Source: Gp6-AA40 sp035571515 (GTDB lineage Bacteria > Acidobacteriota > Vicinamibacteria > Vicinamibacterales > UBA2999). Taken from it: DNA of 64,000 nt. The position numbers were made by a program, and so were the translations under genes. Below are positions 37,007-47,900 of the stretch, piece after piece; the stretch's first letter is position 1; each line of letters begins with the position of its first letter. The DNA lies in the NCBI GenBank assembly GCA_035571515.1, contig DATNCQ010000214.1, positions 199,672-263,671 on the forward strand, read 5' to 3'. The notes beneath the pieces were generated by a model that made no database searches, was not told where the DNA came from, and saw nothing but the letters and a program-made list of their open reading frames with translations.

Positions 37007-39481
37007 GAAGCTGGGGCTGAACGAGAAACCGAGGCTGCTGCCCTCGGGCGTGCGCGCGAGCTCGATGCGCGTCACGGTGGCCGTCAGCGTGTGAACCGAG
37101 AAGCCGATCCCGTAGACCTTCTTCAACCCGGAAAGGTCGAGATCGGAGACTCGAGCCGCGACCTTGCCGGCGTCGAGGAACAGCGCCATGTCGACGAACG
37201 GTCCCGCGGTCCAGCGATATTCACCGGATAGCAGCAGTCGATTGCGATCGCGGAAGCGCCATGCCGAGTAGCCGCGCAGCGTATGGCTGCCGCCGAGGTC
37301 CGGCAGCAGGAAGTCGGGGACGTCGTGGCCGGCCGCGGTCGTCGTTGACGAAGCCAGCGCGCGAAGCGCCACCACCCACCGCTCGCGCAGGATGGGAATG
37401 AACCGCTGCACCTCGGCGTCCACGCGGCCGAAGGTGTACGGGCCGGCGTTGGTCTGGCGGTGGTCGGACCACTCGACCCTGTAGAGGCCTCCACGGCGCG
37501 TGTAGAGAGCGGAGGTGCGCGAATCGATCTCGGCGAACGCATGGCTCGTGACGTAGGTGGGACGGGTGGCGGCCATCGAGTTTCCATCAGTGCCTGCCGC
37601 TTCGATCCGCGTCGCGTCCACGCCCCCACCGAGAGCGAAGGGTCCGGCGACCTTGACGCGCGACGACAGGCCGGCCGTGCTGGCCGTGTATGAGAATCCC
37701 GTGCGGTCGCTCTTGCGCGAATCGTTGCCGGTGCCGAAGAACGCCACGTTCGGCGCGTCGCGCCAGTTCGCGCGGGCGATGACGGTCACGCGGCCGGACG
37801 CGAACGACGGCAGCGTCAGCATCGCGTCCGCCACCTTGTAGTTCTTCACTGACCACGCCGCATGCGTGTCGAACCGGCCGCTGTCGCCGAAGCGCCCGCG
37901 GTAGCCCGGGCCAAACGCGGCGCCGCCACCCGGGAAGATGCTGCCGATGAACGGGTAGACCGGCCGCGTCGAGAGCAGCGCCGCGTCAATGCTCTCGAGC
38001 CGCTCCTCGAGGCGGTCCGGTTCGTAGGGGTGGAGCGTGGTCGCCTTCTCGGCCTGCTCGGCGCCGATTTGCGCGGCGCGCGTCTGCTGGGCGAATGCCG
38101 GGGCCGCGATCGCGAGGACGACTGCCGCCGTCGCGGCGCGCATGACCAGGGGACGCCACGGCTGCCGCGCGACGATCCGGCGCGGCTGACCGAGGGCGAT
38201 GGCGATGCCGATCCAGCCAATCGTCAGCGCCACGTTCACCATCGCGAACTGCGGGACCGTCAGGTGCAGCAGGCCGGCGCCGAGGGCGACAACGCCCGCG
38301 GAGAGCACGTCGCCGCCGCGCACGAAGAAGGTGTCAATCGCCTGCTTGGCTTTGTATTTCTCTTCGCGCGAGGTGTTCAGCCACAGCAGCTGGCGCGCCG
38401 TGTTCATCACCGAGTAGTCGGTCGCGTTCTCCGCGGTCTTGATCCAGCGGACCACCGAGAAGCCGACGCCGGCGGCGACAATCGCGTAACCGCCGAGCGC
38501 GATGAGCGGCAATACGAGCAGCACGCCGCGCAGGCCGCGATACTTGACCAGCCGCGAGGTGACCAACGCCTGGATCAGCAGGGCGGCGACGTTGACCCAG
38601 AACTGGTAGTCGCCGCTGAAGGCGCCGATGTACGCCTGCTTGTCGAACGCGGCGCTCGCGAGCGCGAGCTCCTTCACGTGCAGCGTCAGCAGGCGCGCCA
38701 CGAGGTATTCCCCCGTGCTGTTGACGACGTTGAGCAGCACGACGAGCGCGGCAACCAGCCGCAGATACCGGTTGGAGAGTACCAGGCGGAAGCCGCCGGC
38801 AGCCGACAACGCCGGCGCCGGGGCGCCACGCCGCTGTTCGTCGCGCTTGCTGATGCGCAGATAGATGAAGACGCTCGCCGCGAGGAGCAGCGTCGAGATG
38901 TGGAGGATGACCTGTGGCGTGACGCCAGAGTGAAACAGACGACCCGCGATCAGCGAGCCAAGGGGCGCGCCGGCGGTCATCCCGATCATGATGACCGGGA
39001 ACAGGCGGTCGCCGGCCTCCTTGCTGTAGATGTCGTTGGCGAAGGACCAGAACTGCGCCACGAGCGACACGTTGAAGATTCCGACCCAGATGAAGAAGGC
39101 GACGCCCACGTACGGCACGTGCGCGGCGACGGCCGCCGCGAACAGCTCGATGGTGACGACGAAAAAGAGCGTGACGCCGACCAGCAGCTTCGCGCGGTCC
39201 ACGCGCGCGGCGAACCAGCTGTAAAGGGGAACGGTCGCCATCAGGAGGAGGGCCTGTCCCGCCGCGGCGTAGGAGCGGACCTCGGCGCCGCCGCCCAGCA
39301 GAATCAGCGGTTCGCGCACGGTCTTGATGACGGCGTAGCAGACCAGGAGCAGGAAGATGTTCGCCAGCATCAGGAGCGCCGTCGCGCCTTCGCCGGCCCG
39401 CACCTCGGTAAAGAGCGAGAGCGCACGGTCCAGCGGGGTCTTCCGGGAAGTGTCTGCGGTGGCGAGTACGGCTGCGGTCAT
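37004..39481 (-). CDS. ATP/ADP-carrier-like transporter fused in frame to BamA/TamA-type outer-membrane barrel
   Basis: One open frame of 825 residues holds two complete proteins. Residues ~1-440 are a 12-helix nucleotide-carrier-like (Npt/TLC) transporter with TVREPLILLGG, ENATDYSVMNTARQLLWL and KYKAKQAIDTFFVRGGDVL. At residue 447 begins a typical signal peptide (MRAATAAVVLAIAAPAFAQQ) and then a surface-antigen barrel with DFLLPDLGGSHTLRGYSAWR, ending GFSFSPSF. No stop or shift separates them. Either a second start at 38143 makes the barrel separately (379 residues, but no ribosome site is seen), or the fusion is cut by signal peptidase after APAFA. The 28-base motif lies 27 bases upstream. 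Confidence 0.85.
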   Translation of the reverse strand: MTAAVLATADTSRKTPLDRALSLFTEVRAGEGATALLMLANIFLLLVCYAVIKTVREPLILLGGGAEVRSYAAAGQALLLMATVPLYSWFAARVDRAKLLVGVTLFFVVTIELFAAAVAAHVPYVGVAFFIWVGIFNVSLVAQFWSFANDIYSKEAGDRLFPVIMIGMTAGAPLGSLIAGRLFHSGVTPQVILHISTLLLAASVFIYLRISKRDEQRRGAPAPALSAAGGFRLVLSNRYLRLVAALVVLLNVVNSTGEYLVARLLTLHVKELALASAAFDKQAYIGAFSGDYQFWVNVAALLIQALVTSRLVKYRGLRGVLLVLPLIALGGYAIVAAGVGFSVVRWIKTAENATDYSVMNTARQLLWLNTSREEKYKAKQAIDTFFVRGGDVLSAGVVALGAGLLHLTVPQFAMVNVALTIGWIGIAIALGQPRRIVARQPWRPLVMRAATAAVVLAIAAPAFAQQTRAAQIGAEQAEKATTLHPYEPDRLEERLESIDAALLSTRPVYPFIGSIFPGGGAAFGPGYRGRFGDSGRFDTHAAWSVKNYKVADAMLTLPSFASGRVTVIARANWRDAPNVAFFGTGNDSRKSDRTGFSYTASTAGLSSRVKVAGPFALGGGVDATRIEAAGTDGNSMAATRPTYVTSHAFAEIDSRTSALYTRRGGLYRVEWSDHRQTNAGPYTFGRVDAEVQRFIPILRERWVVALRALASSTTTAAGHDVPDFLLPDLGGSHTLRGYSAWRFRDRNRLLLSGEYRWTAGPFVDMALFLDAGKVAARVSDLDLSGLKKVYGIGFSVHTLTATVTRIELARTPEGSSLGFSFSPSF

Positions 39482-39508
39482 TCGGGGCCTCCTGTCTGTC
39501 TGGCCCCT

Positions 39509-39536
39509 AACGCGTCAACCGCGGTCGAACCCCGCA
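39509..39536 (-). promoter_or_regulatory. 28-base motif, copy 2 (candidate ECF promoter)
   Basis: On the minus strand it begins TGCGGGGTTC and ends GGTTGACGCGTT, 27 bases before the ATG of the transporter-barrel gene. The stop codon of the upstream gene (39515-39517) lies inside it. Since both neighbours are on the minus strand, this copy fixes the direction in which the motif works. Confidence 0.7.
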
Positions 39537-41713
39537 ACAGCTGGTTTTGCCCCGCCGTTGGCAAAGCCTTTCAGGGTGATCGACTGGCTCGAACGCAGCA
39601 GGTTCGCCATGATGTCGTCGTGGACGGGCGCGAGGCGCTCTGGCCGCCGGTAGACGAGGAATGGCCAGAGTCGCTCGCGAATGGAGGCAGGGAGCACGCC
39701 TTCGAGGTATTCGAGCGCGGTTCCTCGAAGCTGCTTGTCGTCGCTGTGGAGGCTCCGGAAGGCTATCTGCAGCGGTTCTCGCGGCAGGACGAGCGATAAG
39801 AGCGTGAACACGTGGGCCAGGCTCTGCCCCGCCCGGTCGCGGACGAATTCGTCGAGCGGCGAGCCGCCCATGAGGCCATCGAGCAGCCGGCGGCTTTCCC
39901 AGACCGGACGGCTCACCGCCACCTCACGCGAAACGACGGCGAAGACGCGAGCGGCCTCCAGGTGGACGAGGGGATTCCGGTCGATGATCGCGGCCAGCGA
40001 CCTCGCCGCCTGGAACCGGACGTCGAACCGGTCGTCGTCGAGCGCCAGGACGAGCGCATCGGCGGCGCGCTGGGACACGGCGACCGAGAACACCCGCGCG
40101 AGCCGGGTGCGGGCACCGAAGTCCCGGACGGGGTCGAGCATCGCATCGGTGAGCTCTCCGACGCGCTCCTCGACGACTTTGCGCAGGGCGAACACCGCGT
40201 AGGCGGCCACCGGCTCCGACGACAGCAACGGGATGATGTGCGGAACGAGGAACGCCGACGGCCCCTCCGTGCGGGCAAGTACCTGAATGATCGCCTCGCG
40301 CTTGCCTGACCGGAGCCGCAGGATATCCCGCATCATCGGGTCCATTTCTCCGCGAATCAGCGCCCGGGTGGCCTCCGCGTCGAGCGGCTCGCCGTCACGC
40401 CCCCGCCGGAGGACGTCCTCGACGACGATGGCCATTGAATCGTCATTGGTGACCGCCACATCGAGGGCGCCAGATCGGCGGACGAGGCTGCTTTCCAGCG
40501 TGCGGACGTACCACCGGTTCAGATGACTGGCCGCGACGATGGCCCCGAGCGAGCTGACGATGGCCATCGAGATGATGGCGGAGGACTGCATGGCCGGGAG
40601 GAACACGGTGGCGACCCGTACCAGCCCGCCACCAGCCGCATCTCCCAGGCGGTCCACGGCGACATCGATAATCGACTTGGCCGCGCGTTTGTCCGCCACC
40701 GGGATCGGCGTGAAGAACTGCTCGTATCCGGCACGGAACCACGAGGCGCGGAGGATTGACTCGCCGCCACGCGCGACCAGGATGCTGCCCAGGCCTGGCG
40801 CGACCAGGCCGGCAATGCCCCCTGCGACCAGTGCAATCGAGGGCGTGCTCGTCGTCAGCGCGAGGCCGAACCGTTCGAGGGCGGCGCGGCTGCCCATCGT
40901 CTGGAGACCGAACGAAATCAGGCTCGTGGCGGCGTAGTACAACGCGAAAAATCGAAGCAGGCCGTCGCCGGATCCGAACGTCTCGACGGCCCGCGCCTTG
41001 AACACGTAATCGAGGAGCGCCGCGCCCGTGGTGCCGAGGAGCACCACCGCGACGAGATACTGCAGCTGCGGCGCGTCCGCGATGACACGGAGTCCGCTGC
41101 GCGACGGAGGGATCGGCGAAGGCGTATCGATCCATGGGGAGGCGCCGTCCCCCAGGCGACGCGCCAGGACGGCGGCGACCACTTGGAGTCCGGCAAGCAT
41201 CAGCAGCATGGACGGCGCGCCGGACAACGCGGCAACCCGCTCGGCCAGGAGGGCGCCGCACAATCCCCCGAGTGTGCCGGCGCCCGCGATCTGCCCGAAC
41301 CGCCGCTTTGCGGTGCGCGGGTCGAAGCGCTCGCTGACGATCAGCCAGAAACCCGAAGCCAGTAGCGGTGCCGCGCCGGACACGTGCAGGTAGACCACGA
41401 CGGCCGTCTTGGCGGGCGCGTTCGCGCGCAACAGCCATTCAGCCACGAACAGGAGCGCGCTGGCGACAAACGCCGCCGGCACGAGCGTCGATGGCGCAAA
41501 CCTGCGGCTCCACCGTGCATAGGCGGCCACCGCGACGATCGAGCAGATCGAGGTGGCGATCAGCATCGTCGGCAGGGCGGTCACGCTGAGCGCGCTCAGG
41601 AACAGCGCGTCGCGGGTGGCCTTGCCGCCGACGAATTGCGCGGTTATGGCCGCCGCGCAGAGCATCGCCGTCCACATCGATCGGGCCTGAGGTGACTGGA
41701 ACTGCGCTCGCAT
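39515..41713 (-). CDS. ATP/ADP-carrier-like transporter with C-terminal HEAT-like repeats
   Basis: A 732-residue protein. Residues ~1-410 form about 12 transmembrane helices of the nucleotide-carrier-like MFS type (KATRDALFLSALS near the N-terminus and RAGYEQFFTPIPVADKRAAKSIIDV in the second half). Residues ~430-732 are helical repeats of HEAT type (ALVLALDDDRFDVRFQAARSLAAI; HIIPLLSSEPVAAYAVFALRKV) and should lie in the cytoplasm. A related transporter fused to HEAT repeats is known from several bacteria. It lies directly upstream of the transporter-barrel gene in the same direction. The 28-base motif is 15 bases before the ATG. The substrate is not certain to be a nucleotide. Confidence 0.82.
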   Translation of the reverse strand: MRAQFQSPQARSMWTAMLCAAAITAQFVGGKATRDALFLSALSVTALPTMLIATSICSIVAVAAYARWSRRFAPSTLVPAAFVASALLFVAEWLLRANAPAKTAVVVYLHVSGAAPLLASGFWLIVSERFDPRTAKRRFGQIAGAGTLGGLCGALLAERVAALSGAPSMLLMLAGLQVVAAVLARRLGDGASPWIDTPSPIPPSRSGLRVIADAPQLQYLVAVVLLGTTGAALLDYVFKARAVETFGSGDGLLRFFALYYAATSLISFGLQTMGSRAALERFGLALTTSTPSIALVAGGIAGLVAPGLGSILVARGGESILRASWFRAGYEQFFTPIPVADKRAAKSIIDVAVDRLGDAAGGGLVRVATVFLPAMQSSAIISMAIVSSLGAIVAASHLNRWYVRTLESSLVRRSGALDVAVTNDDSMAIVVEDVLRRGRDGEPLDAEATRALIRGEMDPMMRDILRLRSGKREAIIQVLARTEGPSAFLVPHIIPLLSSEPVAAYAVFALRKVVEERVGELTDAMLDPVRDFGARTRLARVFSVAVSQRAADALVLALDDDRFDVRFQAARSLAAIIDRNPLVHLEAARVFAVVSREVAVSRPVWESRRLLDGLMGGSPLDEFVRDRAGQSLAHVFTLLSLVLPREPLQIAFRSLHSDDKQLRGTALEYLEGVLPASIRERLWPFLVYRRPERLAPVHDDIMANLLRSSQSITLKGFANGGAKPAVAGFDRG

Positions 41714-41728
41714 ATCGGGTCGCCCTGA

Positions 41729-41756
41729 TACGCGTCATCCGCGATCAAACCCCGCA
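41729..41756 (-). promoter_or_regulatory. 28-base motif, copy 3 (candidate ECF promoter)
   Basis: On the minus strand it begins TGCGGGGTTTGA and ends GGATGACGCGTA. It lies 15 bases before the HEAT-transporter gene (41713) and 43 bases before the kinase gene (41800) on the other strand. Confidence 0.65.
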
Positions 41757-41799
41757 AGCGGCATGGGGAACCGGGGTAAACTGCTGCACCACCTCGACA

Positions 41800-44733
41800 A
41801 TGTCATCGCTCCACCATCGCGCGAAGGACGTGTTTCTCGCGGCGCTCGATACCCCGCCGAGCGCCAGGAATGCGTTCGTCGCCGAGGCCTGCGCCGGCAA
41901 CACGGCCCTCCAGCAGGAAGTCGAATCGCTGCTGACGTTTCACGACGGCGGCGAGCCCGACCCGGCAGCGCCGGCGCGAGAGGCGGAGTTTGCGGCGGGC
42001 ACGATGTTCGCCGGCCGCTACCGCATGACGAGGCGCATCGGCCGTGGCGGGATGGGGGACGTCTGGGAAGCTGACGACCTGGTGCTGCAGACGTCGGTCG
42101 CGTTGAAGCTAATCGATTCGACCGACGCGGCGCGCGAGCGGATTCTCACCGAGGTTCGACTCGCGCGGCAGATCACGCATCCGGCGATCTGCCGCGTCTT
42201 CGACGTGGGAGAAGCCGACGGCGCGATCTTCTACTCGATGGAGCTGGTTCGTGGCGAAGACCTGGCCGCGCTCCTCCGCCGGGCAGGACGACTGCCGTCC
42301 GAGAAGGTGGCCGACATCGCCCGCCAACTCTGTGCGGGCCTGGCGGCAGCGCACGCGCACGGAATTCTTCACCGGGACCTGAAGCCGGCGAACGTGCTGA
42401 TCGACGAAGACGGGCTGGTCCGCATCACCGATTTCGGCATCGCCATCACCAGGGCCGACGCCAGCCTGCACATGCAGACGGGCACTCCTCGTTACATGGC
42501 GCCCGAGCAGCGGGCGGCGGGAACGGTGCTTTCGGAGCAGACCGACGTCTACGCGCTCGGCCTGGTGCTGTACGAGCTGCTCGTCGGGCCGGAGATCTTC
42601 GGCCGCGTTGCCGCGGCGGGTGCGCTGCCAAAGCCGTCAACGCTCGTTCCGGCGATCGATCCGCAGCTCGAGCGCGTCGTCTCACAGGCGCTTGCGCGCG
42701 ATCCCGCCAGGCGACCTTCATCCGCTGCCGAGATGGCGGCGGGCCTGCCGGACCTCGGCAGCGACGGCGACGGCGCGGCCGTAGCGGCCGGGTGGCGCGG
42801 CATACCGCGGTGGATGGCCGCAGCCGCCCTGGCCGGCATCGTCGGCATTCTGGCCATCGCGTCCTCGTATTTCGTCGCACCCGCCGGCCGAACGCTGACC
42901 GCGCAGGACACCCTGGTGCTCGCCGACTTCGACAACGCGACCGGCGACGCCGTCTTCGACGGCACGCTGAAGGTGGCGCTCGCCGTTTCGCTCGAGCAGT
43001 CGCCGTTCCTGAAGGTGTTTCCCGACGAGCGCGCGCGCGAGACGCTGCGGCTGATGGAGCGCGCGCCGGACGAGCGCCTCACGCGCGCGGTCGCGCGCGA
43101 GATTGCGCGGCGCGAACAGCTGAAGGCGCTGCTCTCCGGCTCGATCGCCAGCCTCGGGCGCAACTACGTGCTGACGCTCGAAGCGATCAACGCCGACACC
43201 GGCGACGTGATGGCGCGCGAGCAGGCGGAGGCGCCGAGCAAGGAAGACGTGCTGACTGCGCTCGGCGCCGCGACGTCGAGAATTCGCGAGAAGCTCGGCG
43301 AGTCGCTCGGCTCGATCCAGAAATTCGACGTGCCGCTGCCGCGCGCGACGACGGCATCACTCGAAGCGCTGCACGCGTACTCGCTGGCGCTGTCCGGCGG
43401 TGTCGAGGTGCCGCGCCTCGACGCCATCCCGCAGCTGAAGCGCGCCATCGAGCTCGATTCGACCTTCGCCATGGCCCACGCCTTCCTGTCGGGCGTCTAC
43501 GCGAATACCGGCCAGACGGCGCTCGCCCCCGAGTACTCACGCCGCGCGTTCGAGCTGCGCGATCGCGTGAGCGAGCGCGAGCGTTTCTTCATCTCGTGGC
43601 GGTACTACCGCGACGCGACGCAGGACTGGGAGAAGGCGCGCGAGCTGGCGCAGTCGTGGACGATGACGTACCCGCGGGAAGCGTTCGCGTTCAACAGCCT
43701 CGGTGCGGTCGACCTCCTGCTCGGGCGCTACGAGCAGTCGGTGCCGGCGTTTCGCGAGTCGATCCGCCTCGACCCCCAGTTCATCCCGGCCTACGGCAAC
43801 CTGGCGGCCGGGCTGATGGCGACCGACCGCTACGGCGAGGCGCGCGCCGTGCTGCGGCAGGCGGCCGACCGCAAGCTCGCGTTCAACGGCGCGCGCCGGC
43901 TCTCCTACTTCCTCGCCTTCGTCCAGGGCGACGCGGCGACGATGGCGCGCGAGCTGGATGCGTCGCTTGGCGTCGGCGAGAACAACGCGGCGTTCGGATG
44001 GCAGGCGAGGGCGTCCGCATTCTCGGGTCGCGTCGCGATGGCGCACGAGCGGTTCGGGCGCGGCATCCAGTTGTCGCTGCAGGGCAAGTTCCCCGAGGTG
44101 GCCGCCCAGCTGACGATGGAGGATGCGGAGACGCACGCCGTCGTCGGGCAGTGCGACGAGGCACGCCGCGAGACAGCCGCGGGTCTTGCGCTCGGACGTG
44201 ACAGCGCGACGCTGGCGCGCGCCAGCCGCGCGCTCGCGCTGTGCGGCGACGCGCGGCCGGCGCTGTCGCTGACGAGCGACGTGGCGGCGCGTTTCCCGGA
44301 AGCGACGTTCGCCAACGGCGTGGCGGTACCGGTGACGGCCGCGGCGCTCGCGCTGGCGCAGCGCGATCCGGCCCGGGCGCGGGCGCTCCTCGAGCCGGTC
44401 AAGCGGTACGATCACGCGCCGTCGGCGGAGTTCTGGCCCGCCTATCTGCGGGGGCAGGCCTACCTCGACTTGAAGGACGGCGCGGCCGCCGCCACCGAGT
44501 TCCGCAGCATCATCGATCACCGGGGCGAGGTGCCCATCACGCTGCTCTATCCGCTCGCGTACCTCGGCCACGCGCGCGCGGCCGCGATGAGCCGGGATAT
44601 GGAGTCCGCCCGGAAATCGTACGAGGCGTTCTTCGCGCTGTGGAACGGCGCCGACGCCGACATCCAGCCGCTCGCGGACGCGCGTCTCGAGTTCTCGCGA
44701 CTCGAGACCGCGCCGCGTTCCACCTTCGAATAG
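41800..44733 (+). CDS. Ser/Thr protein kinase with transmembrane helix and TPR-rich extracytoplasmic part
   Basis: A 977-residue Hanks-type kinase. The first 65 residues (KDVFLAALDTPPSARNAFV, EVESLLTFHD) are the helical N-terminus usual in Acidobacterial kinases linked to ECF factors. The kinase domain (~72-315) has the Gly loop GRGGMG (81-86), K103, GILHRDLKPANVLID, DFGIAIT and APEQ. A transmembrane helix (~332-353) follows, then a sensor region (LVLADFDNATGD) and TPR-type repeats from ~540 on, for example AFNSLGAVDLLLGRYEQSV. The ATG at 41800 is chosen from the family N-terminus. It probably signals with sigma factors such as that at 31016. Confidence 0.92.
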   Translation: MSSLHHRAKDVFLAALDTPPSARNAFVAEACAGNTALQQEVESLLTFHDGGEPDPAAPAREAEFAAGTMFAGRYRMTRRIGRGGMGDVWEADDLVLQTSVALKLIDSTDAARERILTEVRLARQITHPAICRVFDVGEADGAIFYSMELVRGEDLAALLRRAGRLPSEKVADIARQLCAGLAAAHAHGILHRDLKPANVLIDEDGLVRITDFGIAITRADASLHMQTGTPRYMAPEQRAAGTVLSEQTDVYALGLVLYELLVGPEIFGRVAAAGALPKPSTLVPAIDPQLERVVSQALARDPARRPSSAAEMAAGLPDLGSDGDGAAVAAGWRGIPRWMAAAALAGIVGILAIASSYFVAPAGRTLTAQDTLVLADFDNATGDAVFDGTLKVALAVSLEQSPFLKVFPDERARETLRLMERAPDERLTRAVAREIARREQLKALLSGSIASLGRNYVLTLEAINADTGDVMAREQAEAPSKEDVLTALGAATSRIREKLGESLGSIQKFDVPLPRATTASLEALHAYSLALSGGVEVPRLDAIPQLKRAIELDSTFAMAHAFLSGVYANTGQTALAPEYSRRAFELRDRVSERERFFISWRYYRDATQDWEKARELAQSWTMTYPREAFAFNSLGAVDLLLGRYEQSVPAFRESIRLDPQFIPAYGNLAAGLMATDRYGEARAVLRQAADRKLAFNGARRLSYFLAFVQGDAATMARELDASLGVGENNAAFGWQARASAFSGRVAMAHERFGRGIQLSLQGKFPEVAAQLTMEDAETHAVVGQCDEARRETAAGLALGRDSATLARASRALALCGDARPALSLTSDVAARFPEATFANGVAVPVTAAALALAQRDPARARALLEPVKRYDHAPSAEFWPAYLRGQAYLDLKDGAAAATEFRSIIDHRGEVPITLLYPLAYLGHARAAAMSRDMESARKSYEAFFALWNGADADIQPLADARLEFSRLETAPRSTFE

Positions 44734-44955
44734 CCGCGCTCGAATCGCCGCCTGCTCAGCTGGCAATCTGCTGGTCGTGATGGCCGCGATGCGTACGTGC
44801 GTCGATCGAAATTACGCAGGTCGAAAACTGAAACGCGAAAGTTGGCTGATGATTCGAGTGCAAACAACGCGAGCGCGCGGCAGTACGATTGCGTCTGGCG
44901 CCCGGTCCTCCCCCATTTGTCGCGTGCCCGTGCACGACGACTGTGGAGGAGTCTC
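44734..44955. other. 222-base non-coding gap, nothing recognised
   Basis: Between the kinase and the large surface protein. It is less GC-rich at its start (CGATCGAAATTACGCAGG) and ends in the GGAGGA ribosome site of the next gene. No palindrome, promoter or small gene stands out. Confidence 0.5.
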
Positions 44956-47900
44956 ATGCATCAGGTGCTGCGCCTTGCCGCATGCCTGTTCGTCCTGGGA
45001 ATCGCCGGCGCGGTCCTCTCGCCGTCAGTTCAATCGAGCGCGACACAAGTAGCTGGTAAAACCGATCGCGCCGCGGCGAGCGCCGCACATCTCCCATCGG
45101 ATTTCATCGAGAACCGCGGGCAATGGCGCGGACCCGAAACGTTCGCGGCCCGTCGCGGCGGCGTCGCGGTGGCGCTCGAACCGCGCGCCATCCGGCTGCG
45201 CCTCGGAACCGCGGACCCGGCCGCGATCACGCTGACCTTTGAGGGCGCATCGCCGCAGGCGAGCCTCGTCGGCGAGGACCGCCGGCCGACCCTCTACAAC
45301 TTCTTCAGCGGCAACGATCCCACCGCGTGGCGCACGGGCGTGCCCGGGTTCGGCAGCGTGCTGTACCGACAGGTGTACGACGGAGTGAACATTCGCCTCC
45401 ACGATCGGAGCGACACGCTCGAGTACGACCTGCTGCTGCAGCCTGGCGCCGACCTGCGGCGCGTCGTCGTCCGCGTCGATGGTGCGAGCGCGCTCGAGAT
45501 GGCCGACGACGGCGGACTGGTGGTGCGCACGCCGGCCGGCCCGCTCAAACAGACGCGGCCCGCGACGTTCGAAACCCGCCGCGACGGGACGATGCGTCCC
45601 GTCACCAGCACCTTCCGCATCATCGATGCGCAGCGGTACGGCTTCGACGTTCCCGGGCACGACACGTCGCTCCCGCTCGTCATCGATCCCGGCCTTGTCT
45701 GGTCGACGCTGACCGGCGGCACGAGCAGCGAGCAACTGGCCGGCATCGAGGCGGCGCGCGACGGCTCCGGCGATCTCTTCGTCTCGGGGAACACGAATTC
45801 GCCGGATTTCGCGGATGCTCCAACGTCGGCTCAAACCGCCCGCTACAAGGCATTCGTCGCGCGGCTCGACGCCTCCGGCGGCCACTACGACTTCGTCACC
45901 TTCATCAACGGACTGCAGAACCAGACGTATGCCGGCGGCATGGCGGCCGATGCGAGCGGCGGCGTCACGTTCGTCGGCACCACCGTCGACCTGGATTTTC
46001 CGGTCACGCCGGGTGCGTTCCAGCCGGCCTTCGCGTCGATCCACACCGGCATGTCGGAAGGTGACGGCTTCGTCATGCGCCTCAACGCCGCCGGCGGCAT
46101 CGTCTTCTCGACCTATCTCGGTGGCAGCGGCAACGACGGCGCCGGCGATGTCGTCATCGACAGCGGAGGCCAGATCATCGTCACCGGGACGACCAACTCC
46201 ACGGACTTTCCGACGACCGTGGGCGCCTACGATCGCACGTTCAACACGCCGCCGGCGGGCGACAACACTGCCTACCCGCTCGACGCCTTCATCGCGCGGC
46301 TCAGCGCCAATGGAACGCAGCTGACGTACGGAACCTATTACGGCGGCCAGACGTACGAGACGATCCTCGACTCCGTCGTCGATCCCCAGGGCTTTCTCAC
46401 CGTCGTCGGTGTCACGACTTCGTCAGCGAGCGGCCGCGATATCCCGCTCACGAGCGACGCGTTCGACGCGACCTGGAACGGCAGCGAGGACGGCTACCTC
46501 GCGCGCTTCAAGCTCGATGGCGCGGGAACCGCGGATCTCAAGTACGCCACGTTCCTCGGCGGCATCAACCAGGATGTGATTGAGGCCGTCGCCATCGACC
46601 CGGCGAACCCGCAGCTCGTGACCGTGGCCGGGTGGGCCTGGTACGACTCGTTCACAGGCCCGTTCTTTCCAACGACCGCCGGCGTGTTCAAGCCGAGGCT
46701 GACGCCGCAACCGGCTCCCACGCAGCTGTTCCCGCACAACAAGACCGGCTTCGTCGCGAGGTTTCGCTTCCCCGCGACCGGCACCGCGTCGCTGGTGTGG
46801 TCGACGTTTGCCGGCGGCAACTGGGAGGACTTCCTCAGCGACGTCGCCGTGGACGAGACGGGCGCCGCCATCGTCGTCGGCGGCACGCGCTCCTACGATC
46901 TGCAGACGACGCGCGGCGCGGTCGATCGGACGCAGGGCGGCGTCGGCACCAGTGCGCACGACTGCTTCGTCTGGAAACTGAGTCCGAACGCGGACCAGCT
47001 GCTGTATTCGAGCTATCTCGGCGGAAGCTACGAGGACTGCGAGGCCGTGGCCACGATCGGTGCGAAGGCCGCCTATCTCGGCGGCAACACGATCGCGATG
47101 GCCGGCATGACCGGCAGCGGAGATTTCGAGACGACGGCCGGCGCGGTCGACCGAGCGGCCGACGAGGTGAGCGACGGCACCAATCCATTCGTGACGAAGC
47201 TGACGCTCGCGGCCGATGCGGGCGGCGACATCACGGCGAGCGCGCCGGCGCTGCTCAGTCCCGCCAACGGCTCGACGACGGGCGGATCCGGCGGCGTGGT
47301 CCGCCTGCGGTGGTCCGATGCGCCCGATCCTTCCGGCGTCGAAAGCTATGTCTACGAGATTTCCAGCAAGCCGGACTTTCCGCCCAACTTCACGTTGCCG
47401 AAGGGCTCGACGCACGCCCCCGAGCTGATCCTGGAGTCGCTCGCCATCAACACGCCGTGGTTCTGGCGCATTCGCACGGCGGACCGTGCGGGCAATTTGA
47501 GCGAATGGTCGCCGGCGAGCACGTTTACCCTCGGCGTCTCGGGCGCCCAACCCGTGATCAACTTCGTGCAGACCTATCCGGCGACCGTCACCGGCGGCGG
47601 GTCCGCGCAGGGTGTGCTCCACCTGACCGATCCGGCGCCTCCAGGCGGCCTGCAGGCCGTCCTGTCGACGAAGGATCCTCGCGGCTTTTTCCGAACGGTG
47701 CCGCCGGTGACCGTGCCCGCGACGGTCTCGATTCCCGCGGGCGCGATCAGCGCGAATTTTTCCATCGCCTCGTCGGCGGTCAATGCGTCCACGCCTGCGG
47801 CGATTTACGCGACGACGAACGCGGTCGGCGCCAAGGGATCCATTTCCGTGGGCGTCGCGAGCGGAGCGCGCGCGGCGTCGCTGATGCTCGATCCGTTCGC

